Source: Streptomyces sp. TRM68416 (GTDB taxonomy: Bacteria > Actinomycetota > Actinomycetes > Streptomycetales > Streptomycetaceae). Taken from it: a stretch of 64,000 nucleotides of DNA. The notes under the pieces were generated by a model that was not told where the DNA came from, searched no databases, and saw only the letters and a list, made by a program, of their open reading frames with translations. Positions 50,606 through 59,146 of the stretch are shown one piece after another. Location: positions 186,001 to 250,000 of the forward strand of contig NZ_JACVWU010000008.1 in NCBI RefSeq assembly GCF_014596915.1, written 5' to 3'. The translations under genes were made by a program, and so were the position numbers. Position 1 is the first letter of the stretch. The number at the start of each line of letters is the position of its first letter.

Positions 50606-52648
50606 CTACTCGCCGACCGGCAGCCGTGCCCCGTCCCGCAGGAACAGCGGGATGCGGTCCAGGGGGGCGTCGACCGTCACGGAGGTACCGCCCTCGTACG
50701 TCTCGCCCGTCCAGGCGTCCGTCCAGGTGGCGCCCGCCGGGAGGTACGCCGTACGGGCCGTGGCGCCCGCCGTCAGGACGGGGGCGACCAGCAGATCCCG
50801 CCCGAAGAGGTAGGCGTCGTCCACCGACCAGGCCGCCTGGTCCTCCGGGAACTCCAGGAACAGCGGCCGCATCACGGGCAGCCCCTCCTCGTGCGCCTCC
50901 CGCATCACGTCCAGCACGTACGGCTTGAGCCGCTCGCGCAGGCGCAGGTACTTCTCCAGGATCTCGCCGGCCTCCTCGCCGTACGACCACACCTCGTTGG
51001 GGCCGCCGGTCATCTCCGGGCCCAGCGGCATGCCCGGATCGCGGAAGCCGTGCAGCCGCATCAGCGGGGACAGCGCGCCGAACTGGAACCAGCGGACCAT
51101 GACCTCGCGGTACGCCGGGTCGTCCGGGTCGCCGCCGTGGAAGCCGCCGATGTCGGTGTTCCACCACGGGATGCCGGACAGCGCGGTGTTGAGACCGGCC
51201 GCGATCTGCCGGCGCAGCGTCGGGAAGTCGGTGCCGATGTCCCCGGACCACAGGGCGGCGCCGTAGCGCTGGCTGCCCGCCCACGCCGACCGGTTGAGGG
51301 AGACGATCTCGGACTCGCCCTCCGCGACCAGCCCTTCGTAGAAGGTGCGGGCGTTCTCGGTCGGGTAGAGGTTGCCGACCTCCAGGCCGGGGCCCGCCCA
51401 GTAGCGCAGGTTCTCCGGGAAGCCCGGCTTCAGTTCGGGCTCGCAGGCGTCCAGCCAGAAGGCCGTGATGCCGTAGGGCTCCACGTAGTTCGCCTTGATC
51501 TTCGACCACACGAACTCCCGGGCCTCCGGGTTGGTGGCGTCGTAGAAGGCGACCTGGACCGTCGAGGCCACCTCCTTGTCCGGCCAGTCGGCGTGCGCCA
51601 TCGGGCCGTACTGGGTGCCGATGAAGTAGCCGCGCTGTTCCATCACCGGGTGGTTCTCCGACAGCGGGGACACCGAGGGCCAGACGCTCACCACCAACTT
51701 GACGCCCAGCTCGTCCAGTTCACGGACCATCGCCGCCGGGTCCGGCCACTCGGCCGGGTCGAACTTCCACTCGCCCAGGTGCGTCCAGTGGAAGAAGTCG
51801 CAGACGATCACGTCCAGCGGCAGGCCCCGGCGCTTGTACTCCCGGGCCACGCCGAGGAGTTCGTCCTGGGTGCGGTAGCGCAGCTTGCACTGCCAGAACC
51901 CGGCCGCCCACTCGGGCAGCATCGGTGTGCGGCCGGTCACCGCGCTGTAGCGGCGCTGGGCGTCGGCCGGGTCGCCCGCGGTGATCCAGTAGTCGATCTG
52001 CCGGGCGGAGTCGGCGACCCAGCGGGTGCCGTTGTGCGCCAGCTCCACCCGCCCGATCGCCGGGTTGTTCCACAGCAGGGTGTAGCCGCGGCTGGAGGTG
52101 AGCACCGGGATGCCGACCTCGGCGTTGCGCTGGACCAGGTCCACGACCAGGCCCTTCTGGTCGAGGCGGCCGTGCTGGTGCTGGCCGAGGCCGTAGAGCT
52201 TCTCGTCCTCGTAGGCGGCGAAGCGCTGCTCCAGGCGGTGGTGGCCGTTGCCGACGGCCGTGTACAGGCGCGAGCCCGGCCACCAGAAGTGGGCGCGCTC
52301 CTCGGCCAGCAGCTCCTCGCCGTCGGAGGTGCGCAGGAAGCGGATCAGGCCCTCGGCGTCCACCTCGACGGTCAGCGTGCCGACGGTCAACCGCCCTGTG
52401 CCGTCCTCGATCTTCACCGTCGACGGCGTCGCGGGGGCCTCCGCCGGCAACGCGCCCGGCAGCCCCTCCAGGACCGGCCCGCCGAGCCGGGCTCGCACCC
52501 GCACCGCGTCCGGACCCCAGGGCTCCACACGTACGGTCTCCTGCCGGCCGCTCCACTCCAGCGCACCGTCCCGCTCACGGAACGTGCCGACGGTGGGGGA
52601 GGACTGGGCGAGACTGACCTTCGGCTGGATTTCGGCAGGCTGATTCAC
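50606..52648 (-). CDS. GH31 alpha-xylosidase
   Basis: 680 residues from GTG 52648 with CAGGAG upstream. N-terminal beta-sandwich, then the barrel: GFWQCKLRYRTQDELLGVAREYKRRGLPLDVIVCDFFHW (typical of YicI/XylS alpha-xylosidases), nucleophile D400 in AFWLDACEPELKPG and acid/base D470 in ALWSGDIGTDF. Cytoplasmic. It removes the alpha-1,6-xylose from the non-reducing end of xyloglucan oligosaccharides, alternating with the GH3 beta-glucosidase. alpha-Glucosidase activity is the alternative, but the motif set and locus favour xylose. Downstream of lacI on the same strand. Confidence 0.9.
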   Translation of the reverse strand: MNQPAEIQPKVSLAQSSPTVGTFRERDGALEWSGRQETVRVEPWGPDAVRVRARLGGPVLEGLPGALPAEAPATPSTVKIEDGTGRLTVGTLTVEVDAEGLIRFLRTSDGEELLAEERAHFWWPGSRLYTAVGNGHHRLEQRFAAYEDEKLYGLGQHQHGRLDQKGLVVDLVQRNAEVGIPVLTSSRGYTLLWNNPAIGRVELAHNGTRWVADSARQIDYWITAGDPADAQRRYSAVTGRTPMLPEWAAGFWQCKLRYRTQDELLGVAREYKRRGLPLDVIVCDFFHWTHLGEWKFDPAEWPDPAAMVRELDELGVKLVVSVWPSVSPLSENHPVMEQRGYFIGTQYGPMAHADWPDKEVASTVQVAFYDATNPEAREFVWSKIKANYVEPYGITAFWLDACEPELKPGFPENLRYWAGPGLEVGNLYPTENARTFYEGLVAEGESEIVSLNRSAWAGSQRYGAALWSGDIGTDFPTLRRQIAAGLNTALSGIPWWNTDIGGFHGGDPDDPAYREVMVRWFQFGALSPLMRLHGFRDPGMPLGPEMTGGPNEVWSYGEEAGEILEKYLRLRERLKPYVLDVMREAHEEGLPVMRPLFLEFPEDQAAWSVDDAYLFGRDLLVAPVLTAGATARTAYLPAGATWTDAWTGETYEGGTSVTVDAPLDRIPLFLRDGARLPVGE

Positions 52649-52708
52649 GAGGCGAACTCCTGAACGATGACAGGGGGAAGCCGCCCCCGAAGGAGCCGCG
52701 GGGGAGGC

Positions 52709-52868
52709 GTGCGGGAGACGTGCTGGTCGTTAAGCCGGAGACGTACGGGAGACGGACTGGTCGTAAGGCCAGGGGTGTGCGGAAGACGTGCTGGTCGTAA
52801 GGCCAGGGGCGTGTGGGAGGAGACGTACGGGTGGCGGGCTGGTCGTAGAGCCAAAGACGTACGGGAGG
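52709..52868. repeat. 34-bp tandem repeat between lacI-type and GH31 genes
   Basis: Units begin at 52709, 52743, 52777, 52825 and (partial) 52859, with a 14-base extra segment at 52811. Core is GTRCGGGAGACG and CTGGTCGTAAGGCC. It covers most of the 221-base gap. The period equals that of the repeat near gabT although the sequences are not clearly related. Confidence 0.8.
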
Positions 52869-52869
52869 A

Positions 52870-53877
52870 TCAGGAGGCGGCCGGCCCCGAGCTGGCGCGG
52901 ACCGTCAACTCGGGGGCGAGGAGCACGACTTCGTCCTTGCCCCGCCCGTCCAGCTTGGCGACGAGATGCTCGACGGCCTGCCGCCCCATGTCCTGGGCGG
53001 GGATGGAGACGGACGTCAGCCGGACCGAGGCCTGGGTGGCGACCTGGTCGGGGCAGACCGCGACCACCGACACGTCCTCCGGCACGGCACGGCCCTGCTG
53101 GCGCAGCAGGGCGAGCAGCGGCTCGACCGCCGACTCGTTCTGCACGACGAACCCGGTGGTGGCCGGGCGCTCGTCGAGGATGCGCGCGAGCGTGACGGCC
53201 ATCGCGTCGTAGCCGCCCTCGCACGGCCGGTGCAGCAGCCGCACGCCCAACTCCTGGGCGCGCGAACGCAGTCCGTCGAGGGTGCGCTCGGCGAAGCCGG
53301 TGTGCCGTTCGTAGACGGCGGGGGCCTCGCCGATGACAGCGATGTCGCGGTGCCCGAGCATCGCCAGATGCTCCACGCACAGCGCGCCGGTCGCCCGGAA
53401 GTCGAGGTCGACGCAGGTCAGCCCGGTGGTGTCGGACGGCAGTCCGATGAGCACGGACGGTTGGTCGGTGTCCCGCAGCAACGGCAGCCGCTCGTCGTCC
53501 AGTTGGACGTCCATCAGGATCATCGCGTCGGCGAGCCCGCTGCCGGTGACGCGGCGCACCGCGTCGGGGCCCTCCTCGCCGGTGAGCAGCAGGACGTCGT
53601 AGCCGTGCGTGCGGGCCGTGGTGGCCACCGCGATGGCGATCTCCATCATCACCGGCACGTACATGTCGGTGCGCAGCGGGACCATCAGCGCGATGATGTT
53701 CGACCTGTTGCTGGCCAGGGCGCGCGCGCCCGCGTTCGGGTGGTATCCCAGCTCGCGGATGCTCTGCTCGACCCGCAGCCGGGTGGTCGCGGAGATGGAC
53801 CGCTTTCCGCTGAGGACATAGCTCACCGTGCTCGCCGAGACTCCGGCGTGCTGGGCGACCTCGGCGAGGGTGACCAT
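52870..53877 (-). CDS. LacI family transcriptional repressor of the xyloglucan locus
   Basis: 335 residues. ATG 53877 starts the helix-turn-helix directly (MVTLAEVAQHAGVSASTVSYVLSGKRSISATTRLRVEQSIRELGYHPNAGARAL), ending in the hinge helix with the usual ALAS. A periplasmic-binding-like sensor domain follows (NIIALMVPLRTDMYVPVMMEIAIAVATTARTHGYDVLLLTG). LacI proteins with this hinge bind palindromes with a central CG step, as in TCGAAGCGCTTCGA found upstream of this gene and twice at 38 kb. It should release DNA when a xyloglucan-derived sugar is present and probably represses itself. Confidence 0.92.
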   Translation of the reverse strand: MVTLAEVAQHAGVSASTVSYVLSGKRSISATTRLRVEQSIRELGYHPNAGARALASNRSNIIALMVPLRTDMYVPVMMEIAIAVATTARTHGYDVLLLTGEEGPDAVRRVTGSGLADAMILMDVQLDDERLPLLRDTDQPSVLIGLPSDTTGLTCVDLDFRATGALCVEHLAMLGHRDIAVIGEAPAVYERHTGFAERTLDGLRSRAQELGVRLLHRPCEGGYDAMAVTLARILDERPATTGFVVQNESAVEPLLALLRQQGRAVPEDVSVVAVCPDQVATQASVRLTSVSIPAQDMGRQAVEHLVAKLDGRGKDEVVLLAPELTVRASSGPAAS

Positions 53878-53892
53878 CCAGCTCTCCAAGCT

Positions 53893-53910
53893 TTGTGAAG
53901 CGCTTCGACA
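53893..53910. promoter_or_regulatory. LacI-type operator O3, just before the lacI start
   Basis: TTGTGAAGCGCTTCGACA: the GAAGCGCTTC core and right arm match O1/O2, while the left flank is changed. It ends 16 bases from the repressor ATG, suiting autorepression. Confidence 0.7.
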
Positions 53911-53980
53911 ATGCGCACTGTGAATACGGGCGGGTGGGGGTTTCCGACAGTAGCTGCACCACGGGTAGGTGTCCATAGGC

Positions 53981-53998
53981 TGTCGAAGCGCTTCGACA
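53981..53998. promoter_or_regulatory. LacI-type operator O4, strongest palindrome
   Basis: TGTCGAAGCGCTTCGACA, perfect over 18 bp, 71 bases upstream of O3. The rest of the 410-base gap (53999-54287) before the acyl-CoA dehydrogenase shows no gene; TACATA near 54218 may be part of that gene's promoter. Confidence 0.8.
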
Positions 53999-54287
53999 GT
54001 TAATTCCGAAAGGTACGGCAACCTCCCGGTCGCCGACCGCCGTTCAACGGACGTACACGCACCGTCCCCCGGAAGAATGCCCGGCGCAACACCGCGGAGC
54101 CCGGCCCGCCCCCGAGGTGCCGCGCAAGGGCACCGTACGCCTTGACACCAAGGCGTATTCCGTCGACATCGGCCGAACGGCCGCCCGCAGGGTGGTGGCC
54201 TCGCCCCGGATCGGGTACATACGATCGAGTAGCACCGGTCAGTAACGTACGGTCCTCAAGATCCCTATTCGCGGCGAGGTGAGCCTC

Positions 54288-56219
54288 ATGTCCGCACCAC
54301 CCACCAAGCCCACTGTCACCGAACGTGAGGCCCGCCAGGTGGCGGAGGCCGCCCGGCAGCAGGAATGGCGCAAACCGAGCTTCGCCAAGGAGCTCTTCCT
54401 CGGCCGTTTCCGCCTCGACCTCATCCACCCCCACCCCATGCCGACCGACGAAGCCACCCAGCGCGGCGAGGAGTTCCTCGTCAAACTCCGCGACTTCGTC
54501 GAGAAGAAGGTCGACGGCGCCCTCATCGAGCGCGAGGGCCGGATCCCCGACGAGGTGGTCAACGGCCTCAAGGACCTCGGCGCCTTCGGCATGAAGATCG
54601 ACACCAAGTACGGCGGCCTCGGCCTCACCCAGGTGTACTACAACAAGGCCCTGGCCCTGGCCGGATCGGCCGCGCCCGCGATCGGCGTGATGCTCTCGGC
54701 CCACCAGTCCATCGGCGTCCCGCAGCCGCTGAAGCTGTTCGGCACCCCGGAGCAGAAGGAACGCTTCCTGCCCCGCTGCGCCCGCACCGACATCTCCGCC
54801 TTCCTGCTCACGGAACCGGACGTCGGCTCCGACCCGGCACGCCTGGCCACCTCCGCCGTGCCGGACGGGGACGACTACGTCCTCGACGGAGTGAAGCTGT
54901 GGACCACCAACGGCGTGGTCGCCGACCTCCTCGTCGTCATGGCCCGCGTCCCGAAGTCCGAGGGCCACAAGGGCGGCATCACGGCCTTCGTGGTGGAGAC
55001 CGACTCGCCCGGCATCACCGTCGAGAACCGCAACGCCTTCATGGGCCTGCGCGGCATCGAGAACGGCGTCACCCGCCTCCACCGGGTCCGGGTGCCCGCC
55101 GCCAACCGCATCGGCCCCGAGGGCGCGGGCCTGAAGATCGCCCTGACGACGCTCAACACCGGCCGGCTCTCCCTGCCCGCCTCCTGCGTCGCCGCCGGCA
55201 AGTGGTGCCTGAAGATCGCCCGCGAGTGGTCCGCGGCGCGCGAGCAGTGGGGCAAGCCGCTCGCCCACCACGAAGCGGTCGGCTCGAAGATCTCCTTCAT
55301 CGCGGCCACCACCTTCGCCCTGGAGGCCGTGACCGACCTGGCCTCGCAGATGGCCGACGAGGACCGCAACGACATCCGCATCGAAGGCGCCCTCGCCAAG
55401 CTGTACGCCTCCGAGATGGCCTGGCTGATGGCCGACGACCTCGTCCAGATCCGCGGCGGACGCGGCTTCGAGACGGCCGACTCCCTGCGGGCCCGCGGCG
55501 AACGCGCGGTCCCCGCCGAGCAGATGCTGCGCGACCTGCGCATCAACCGCATCTTCGAGGGCTCGACGGAGATCATGCACCTCCTCATCGCCCGCGAGGC
55601 CGTCGACGCCCACCTCACGGTCGCCGGCGACCTCATCGACCCCGACAAGTCCCTGTCCGACAAGGCCAAGGCAGGCGCGAGCGCCGGCGTCTTCTACGCC
55701 AAGTGGCTGCCGAAACTGGTCGCGGGCCAAGGGCAACTCCCGTACACCTACGGCGAGTTCAAGCACGAGGTGGACCTCTCGGCCCACCTGCGCTACGTCG
55801 AACGCACCGCCCGCAAGCTCGCCCGCTCCACCTTCTACGCCATGTCCCGCTGGCAGGGCCGCATGGAGAGCAAGCAGGGCTTCCTGGGCAGGATCGTCGA
55901 CATCGGCGCCGAACTGTTCGCGATGAGCGCGGCCTGCGTACGCGCCGAGCACCTGCGCAGCCGGGGCGAGAACGGCCGCGAGGCCTACCAGCTCGCCGAC
56001 ACCTTCTGCCGCCAGTCCCGCCTCCGCGTCGAGGAGCTCTTCGGCCGCCTGTGGAGCAACACCGACGACATCGACCGCAAGGTCGTCAAGGGCGTCCTGT
56101 CCGGCACCTACACATGGCTGGAGGAGGGCATCATCGACCCCTCGGACGACGGCCCCTGGATCGCCGACGCGACCCCCGGCCCGAGCGAACGCGACAACGT
56201 CCACCGCCCGATCCGCTGA
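54288..56219 (+). CDS. Acyl-CoA dehydrogenase with long C-terminal extension
   Basis: 643 residues versus about 380 for simple family members. ATG 54288 has GAGGTGA 5 bases upstream. The flavin core is normal: FLLTEPDVGSDPARL, LDGVKLWTTNGVVADLLVV, and FEGSTEIMHLLIAREAV near the usual active-site Glu region. About 200 extra residues follow (from KWLPKLVAGQG to the end), largely helical, as in very-long-chain and ACAD9-type enzymes, where the tail aids dimerisation or membrane contact. Likely first step of fatty-acid beta-oxidation. It overlaps a small direct repeat at its stop codon. Confidence 0.9.
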   Translation: MSAPPTKPTVTEREARQVAEAARQQEWRKPSFAKELFLGRFRLDLIHPHPMPTDEATQRGEEFLVKLRDFVEKKVDGALIEREGRIPDEVVNGLKDLGAFGMKIDTKYGGLGLTQVYYNKALALAGSAAPAIGVMLSAHQSIGVPQPLKLFGTPEQKERFLPRCARTDISAFLLTEPDVGSDPARLATSAVPDGDDYVLDGVKLWTTNGVVADLLVVMARVPKSEGHKGGITAFVVETDSPGITVENRNAFMGLRGIENGVTRLHRVRVPAANRIGPEGAGLKIALTTLNTGRLSLPASCVAAGKWCLKIAREWSAAREQWGKPLAHHEAVGSKISFIAATTFALEAVTDLASQMADEDRNDIRIEGALAKLYASEMAWLMADDLVQIRGGRGFETADSLRARGERAVPAEQMLRDLRINRIFEGSTEIMHLLIAREAVDAHLTVAGDLIDPDKSLSDKAKAGASAGVFYAKWLPKLVAGQGQLPYTYGEFKHEVDLSAHLRYVERTARKLARSTFYAMSRWQGRMESKQGFLGRIVDIGAELFAMSAACVRAEHLRSRGENGREAYQLADTFCRQSRLRVEELFGRLWSNTDDIDRKVVKGVLSGTYTWLEEGIIDPSDDGPWIADATPGPSERDNVHRPIR

Positions 56220-56296
56220 CCGACACCACTCGATCCGCTGACCGACACCACTCGATCCGCCGACCGGCACCGCCCGATCCGCCGACCGACCACCGA
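56209..56296. repeat. 22-bp tandem repeat beginning in the 3' end of the acyl-CoA dehydrogenase gene
   Basis: Units CGATCCGCTGACCGACACC-type start at 56209, 56231, 56253 and 56275. The first contains the gene's last codons and TGA, so later units are copies of the end of the gene. A further pair of CTCGACCCCCATGAG repeats follows near 56310-56337. Confidence 0.85.
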
Positions 56297-56385
56297 CAGG
56301 GCGTTCCCCTCGACCCCCATGAGCTCGACCCCCATGAGGGGGACACCCTGTCCACCCGCACACCCCTTCCGGCAACAATGGAGGG

Positions 56386-57642
56386 ATGAGCGACTCTCCA
56401 GCCCCTCTCGCCGACCCGCACCTGGTCTACGACCCCGTCGCGGGAGACGGACCCAAGGACGTGGTGATCCTCGGCTCCACCGGGTCGATCGGCACCCAGG
56501 CCATCGACCTCGTGGTGCGCAACCCGGACCGCTTCCGGGTCACCGCGCTGTCCGCCAACGGCGGCCGGATCCCCCTCCTCGCCGAGCAGGCCCACCGGCT
56601 CGGGGTGCGCACGGTCGCGGTCGCCCGCGAGGACGCCGTACCGGCGCTGCGGGAGGCCCTCCGGGCGCGCTACGGCGCGGGCGAGCCGCTCCCCGAGATC
56701 CTCGCCGGACCGGAGGCGGCCACCCAGGTCGCCGCCGCCGACTGCCACACCGTGCTGAACGGCATCACGGGCTCCATCGGCCTGGCCCCCACCCTCGCCG
56801 CCCTGGAGGCGGGCCGCACCCTCGCGCTCGCCAACAAGGAGTCGCTCATCGTCGGCGGTCCGCTGGTCAAGGCCCTCGCCAAGCCCGGACAGATCATCCC
56901 GGTCGACTCCGAGCACGCCGCCCTGTTCCAGGCGCTCGCCTCCGGCACCAGAGCCGACGTGCGCAAGCTCGTCGTCACGGCCTCCGGCGGCCCCTTCCGC
57001 GGCCGTACCAAGGCGGACCTGGCCCGGGTGACCGTCGAGGACGCCCTCGCCCACCCCACCTGGGCCATGGGCCCGGTGATCACGATCAACTCCGCGACCC
57101 TCGTCAACAAGGGCCTGGAAGTCATCGAGGCGCACCTCCTCTACGACATTCCCTTCGACCGCATTGAGGTCGTCGTGCATCCCCAGTCGTATGTTCACTC
57201 GATGGTCGAGTTCACGGACGGATCCACGATCGCGCAGGCGACGCCCCCCGACATGCGCGGGCCGATCGCCATCGGCCTGGGCTGGCCCGAGCGCGTCCCC
57301 GACGCCGCGCCCGCCTTCGACTGGAGCAAGGCCTCGACGTGGGAGTTCTTCCCGCTCGACAACGACGCCTTCCCGTCGGTGAACCTCGCCCGGCACGTCG
57401 GTGAGCTCGCGGGCACGGCCCCGGCGGTGTTCAATGCCGCCAACGAGGAGTGCGTGGAGGCCTTCCGGGCCGGCGCGCTGCCGTTCAACGGGATCATGGA
57501 GACCGTGACACGGGTGGTCGAGGAGCACGGCACCCCCGCCACGGGAACCTCCCTCACCGTCGCGGACGTCCTCGAAGCGGAGACCTGGGCACGCGCCCGG
57601 GCCCGGGAACTGGCGGCACAGACGGCGGAGGCCCGTGCATGA
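56386..57642 (+). CDS. dxr: 1-deoxy-D-xylulose 5-phosphate reductoisomerase
   Basis: 418 residues. NADPH-binding GSTGSIGTQAIDLV near residue 30, ALANKESLIVGG, the metal and substrate sites PVDSEHAALFQAL and ASGGPFRGRT, and INSATLVNKGLEVIEAH. It converts DXP to MEP, the committed step of isoprenoid synthesis and target of fosmidomycin. The protein is slightly longer than E. coli Dxr, owing to N- and C-terminal tails usual in Streptomyces. The stop overlaps the site-2 protease start (ATGA), and ispG follows. Confidence 0.97.
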   Translation: MSDSPAPLADPHLVYDPVAGDGPKDVVILGSTGSIGTQAIDLVVRNPDRFRVTALSANGGRIPLLAEQAHRLGVRTVAVAREDAVPALREALRARYGAGEPLPEILAGPEAATQVAAADCHTVLNGITGSIGLAPTLAALEAGRTLALANKESLIVGGPLVKALAKPGQIIPVDSEHAALFQALASGTRADVRKLVVTASGGPFRGRTKADLARVTVEDALAHPTWAMGPVITINSATLVNKGLEVIEAHLLYDIPFDRIEVVVHPQSYVHSMVEFTDGSTIAQATPPDMRGPIAIGLGWPERVPDAAPAFDWSKASTWEFFPLDNDAFPSVNLARHVGELAGTAPAVFNAANEECVEAFRAGALPFNGIMETVTRVVEEHGTPATGTSLTVADVLEAETWARARARELAAQTAEARA

Positions 57643-58943
57643 CGACCCTGATGTTCATCCTCGGCATAGTGGTCTTCGCCGTCGGCCTGCTCTTCTCGAT
57701 CGCCTGGCACGAGCTGGGCCACCTCTCCACCGCGAAGCTCTTCGGCATCCGCGTGCCCCAGTACATGGTCGGCTTCGGCCCCACCCTCTGGTCGCGCAAG
57801 AAGGGCGAGACCGAGTACGGCATCAAGGCGATCCCGTTCGGCGGCTACATCCGCATGATCGGCATGTTCCCGCCCAATGCCGACGGCCGCCTGGAGGCCC
57901 GCTCCACCTCGCCCTGGCGCGGCATGATCGAGGACGCCCGCGAGGCCGCGTTCGAGGAGCTCAGGCCGGGTGACGAGACCCGCCTGTTCTACACCCGCAA
58001 GCCCTGGAAACGGGTCATCGTGATGTTCGCGGGCCCGTTCATGAACCTGGTCCTGGCGTTCGGCCTGTTCCTCACCGTGCTGATGGGCTTCGGCATCTCG
58101 CAGCAGACCACCAGCGTCAGCTCGGTCTCCCAGTGCGTCATCGCCCAGAGCGAGAACCGCGACACCTGCAAGAAGTCCGACCCCGCCTCCCCGGCCGCCG
58201 CCGCGGGCCTGAAGGCGGGCGACAGGATCGTCTCCTTCGCCGGCGTCCGCACCGACGACTGGAACGAGCTCTCCGACCTCATCCGCGCCAACCCCGGCAA
58301 GGACGTGCCGATCGTCGTCGAGCGGGACGGCAAGGAAGTCACCCTGCAGGCGAAGATCGCCAGCAACCAGGTCGCCAAGAAGGACTCCAGCGGCCAGATC
58401 GTCCAGGGCGAGTACGTCACCGCCGGCTTCCTCGGCTTCAGCGCCGCCACCGGCATCGTCAAACAGGACTTCGGCGACTCCGTGACCTGGATGGGCGACC
58501 GGGTCGGCGACGCCGTCGACTCCCTCGCCGCCCTGCCCGGCAAGATCCCCGCCCTGTGGGACGCGGCCTTCGGCGACGGCGAGCGCGAGGCGGACTCGCC
58601 GATGGGCGTGGTCGGCGCGGCCCGTGTGGGCGGCGAGATCTTCACCCTCGACATCCCGGCCTCCCAGCAGCTGGCCATGGCGGTCATGCTGGTCGCGGGC
58701 TTCAACCTCTCCCTCTTCCTGTTCAACATGCTCCCGCTGCTGCCCCTCGACGGCGGCCACATCGCGGGCGCCCTGTGGGAATCGCTGCGCCGCAACACCG
58801 CGAAGGTGCTGCGCCGCCCGGACCCGGGCCCGTTCGACGTGGCGAAGCTGATGCCGGTGGCCTACGTGGTGGCCGGGATCTTCATCTGCTTCACCCTCCT
58901 CGTCCTGGTCGCGGACGTGGTCAACCCGGTGAGAATCTCCTAG
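57639..58943 (+). CDS. RseP-like site-2 intramembrane metalloprotease
   Basis: 434 residues. HExxH zinc site in the first helix (SIAWHELGHLSTAKLFG), FGGYIRMIG, and a PDZ domain around residues 180-240 (SPAAAAGLKAGDRIVSFAGVRTDDWNELSDLI). Near the end is the third zinc ligand motif NMLPLLPLDGGH. Four helices, C-terminus in or near the membrane. These proteases cleave membrane anti-sigma factors or signal-peptide remnants. Translationally coupled to dxr, a placement conserved among actinobacteria with no known functional reason. Confidence 0.93.
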   Translation: MTTLMFILGIVVFAVGLLFSIAWHELGHLSTAKLFGIRVPQYMVGFGPTLWSRKKGETEYGIKAIPFGGYIRMIGMFPPNADGRLEARSTSPWRGMIEDAREAAFEELRPGDETRLFYTRKPWKRVIVMFAGPFMNLVLAFGLFLTVLMGFGISQQTTSVSSVSQCVIAQSENRDTCKKSDPASPAAAAGLKAGDRIVSFAGVRTDDWNELSDLIRANPGKDVPIVVERDGKEVTLQAKIASNQVAKKDSSGQIVQGEYVTAGFLGFSAATGIVKQDFGDSVTWMGDRVGDAVDSLAALPGKIPALWDAAFGDGEREADSPMGVVGAARVGGEIFTLDIPASQQLAMAVMLVAGFNLSLFLFNMLPLLPLDGGHIAGALWESLRRNTAKVLRRPDPGPFDVAKLMPVAYVVAGIFICFTLLVLVADVVNPVRIS

Positions 58944-58958
58944 CCATACGGAGTTCGC

Positions 58959-58989
58959 GGCGGCCGGGGACGCTGGGTTCCCGGCCGCC
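58959..58989 (+). terminator. Hairpin after the site-2 protease gene
   Basis: GGCGGCCGGGGA (58959-58970) pairs with TTCCCGGCCGCC (58978-58989) with one mismatch, 15 bases past the stop. Confidence 0.65.
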
Positions 58990-59015
58990 CACCATTGAGT
59001 GGGTTTGCGGGCCGT

Positions 59016-59053
59016 GGGGGTCCCCCCGCCGAGCGTATTCGAGGCAGGGGGAG
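59016..59053. repeat. Short palindromic unit family A, copy 3 (inverted, diverged)
   Basis: GGGGGTCCCCCCGCCGAGCG at the start and GGGGGAG at the end match the reverse complement of the 17347 copy, with a changed centre. It lies in the 203-base leader of ispG. Confidence 0.65.
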
Positions 59054-59146
59054 TGCTTCGACGATCGCCCGTGCCGTAATCTCGAAGGCCTGAGCCCGCC
59101 GCAGACGGGACCGGAGCCTGATCCACGACTTGGGGTTGCACAGCAG

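Noticed and set aside
52709..52868. Extension of the LacI or GH31 protein through the tandem repeat
   Set aside because: Both genes have clear ends with good starts and stops; the repeat translates to low-complexity sequence and has a period that shifts frame.
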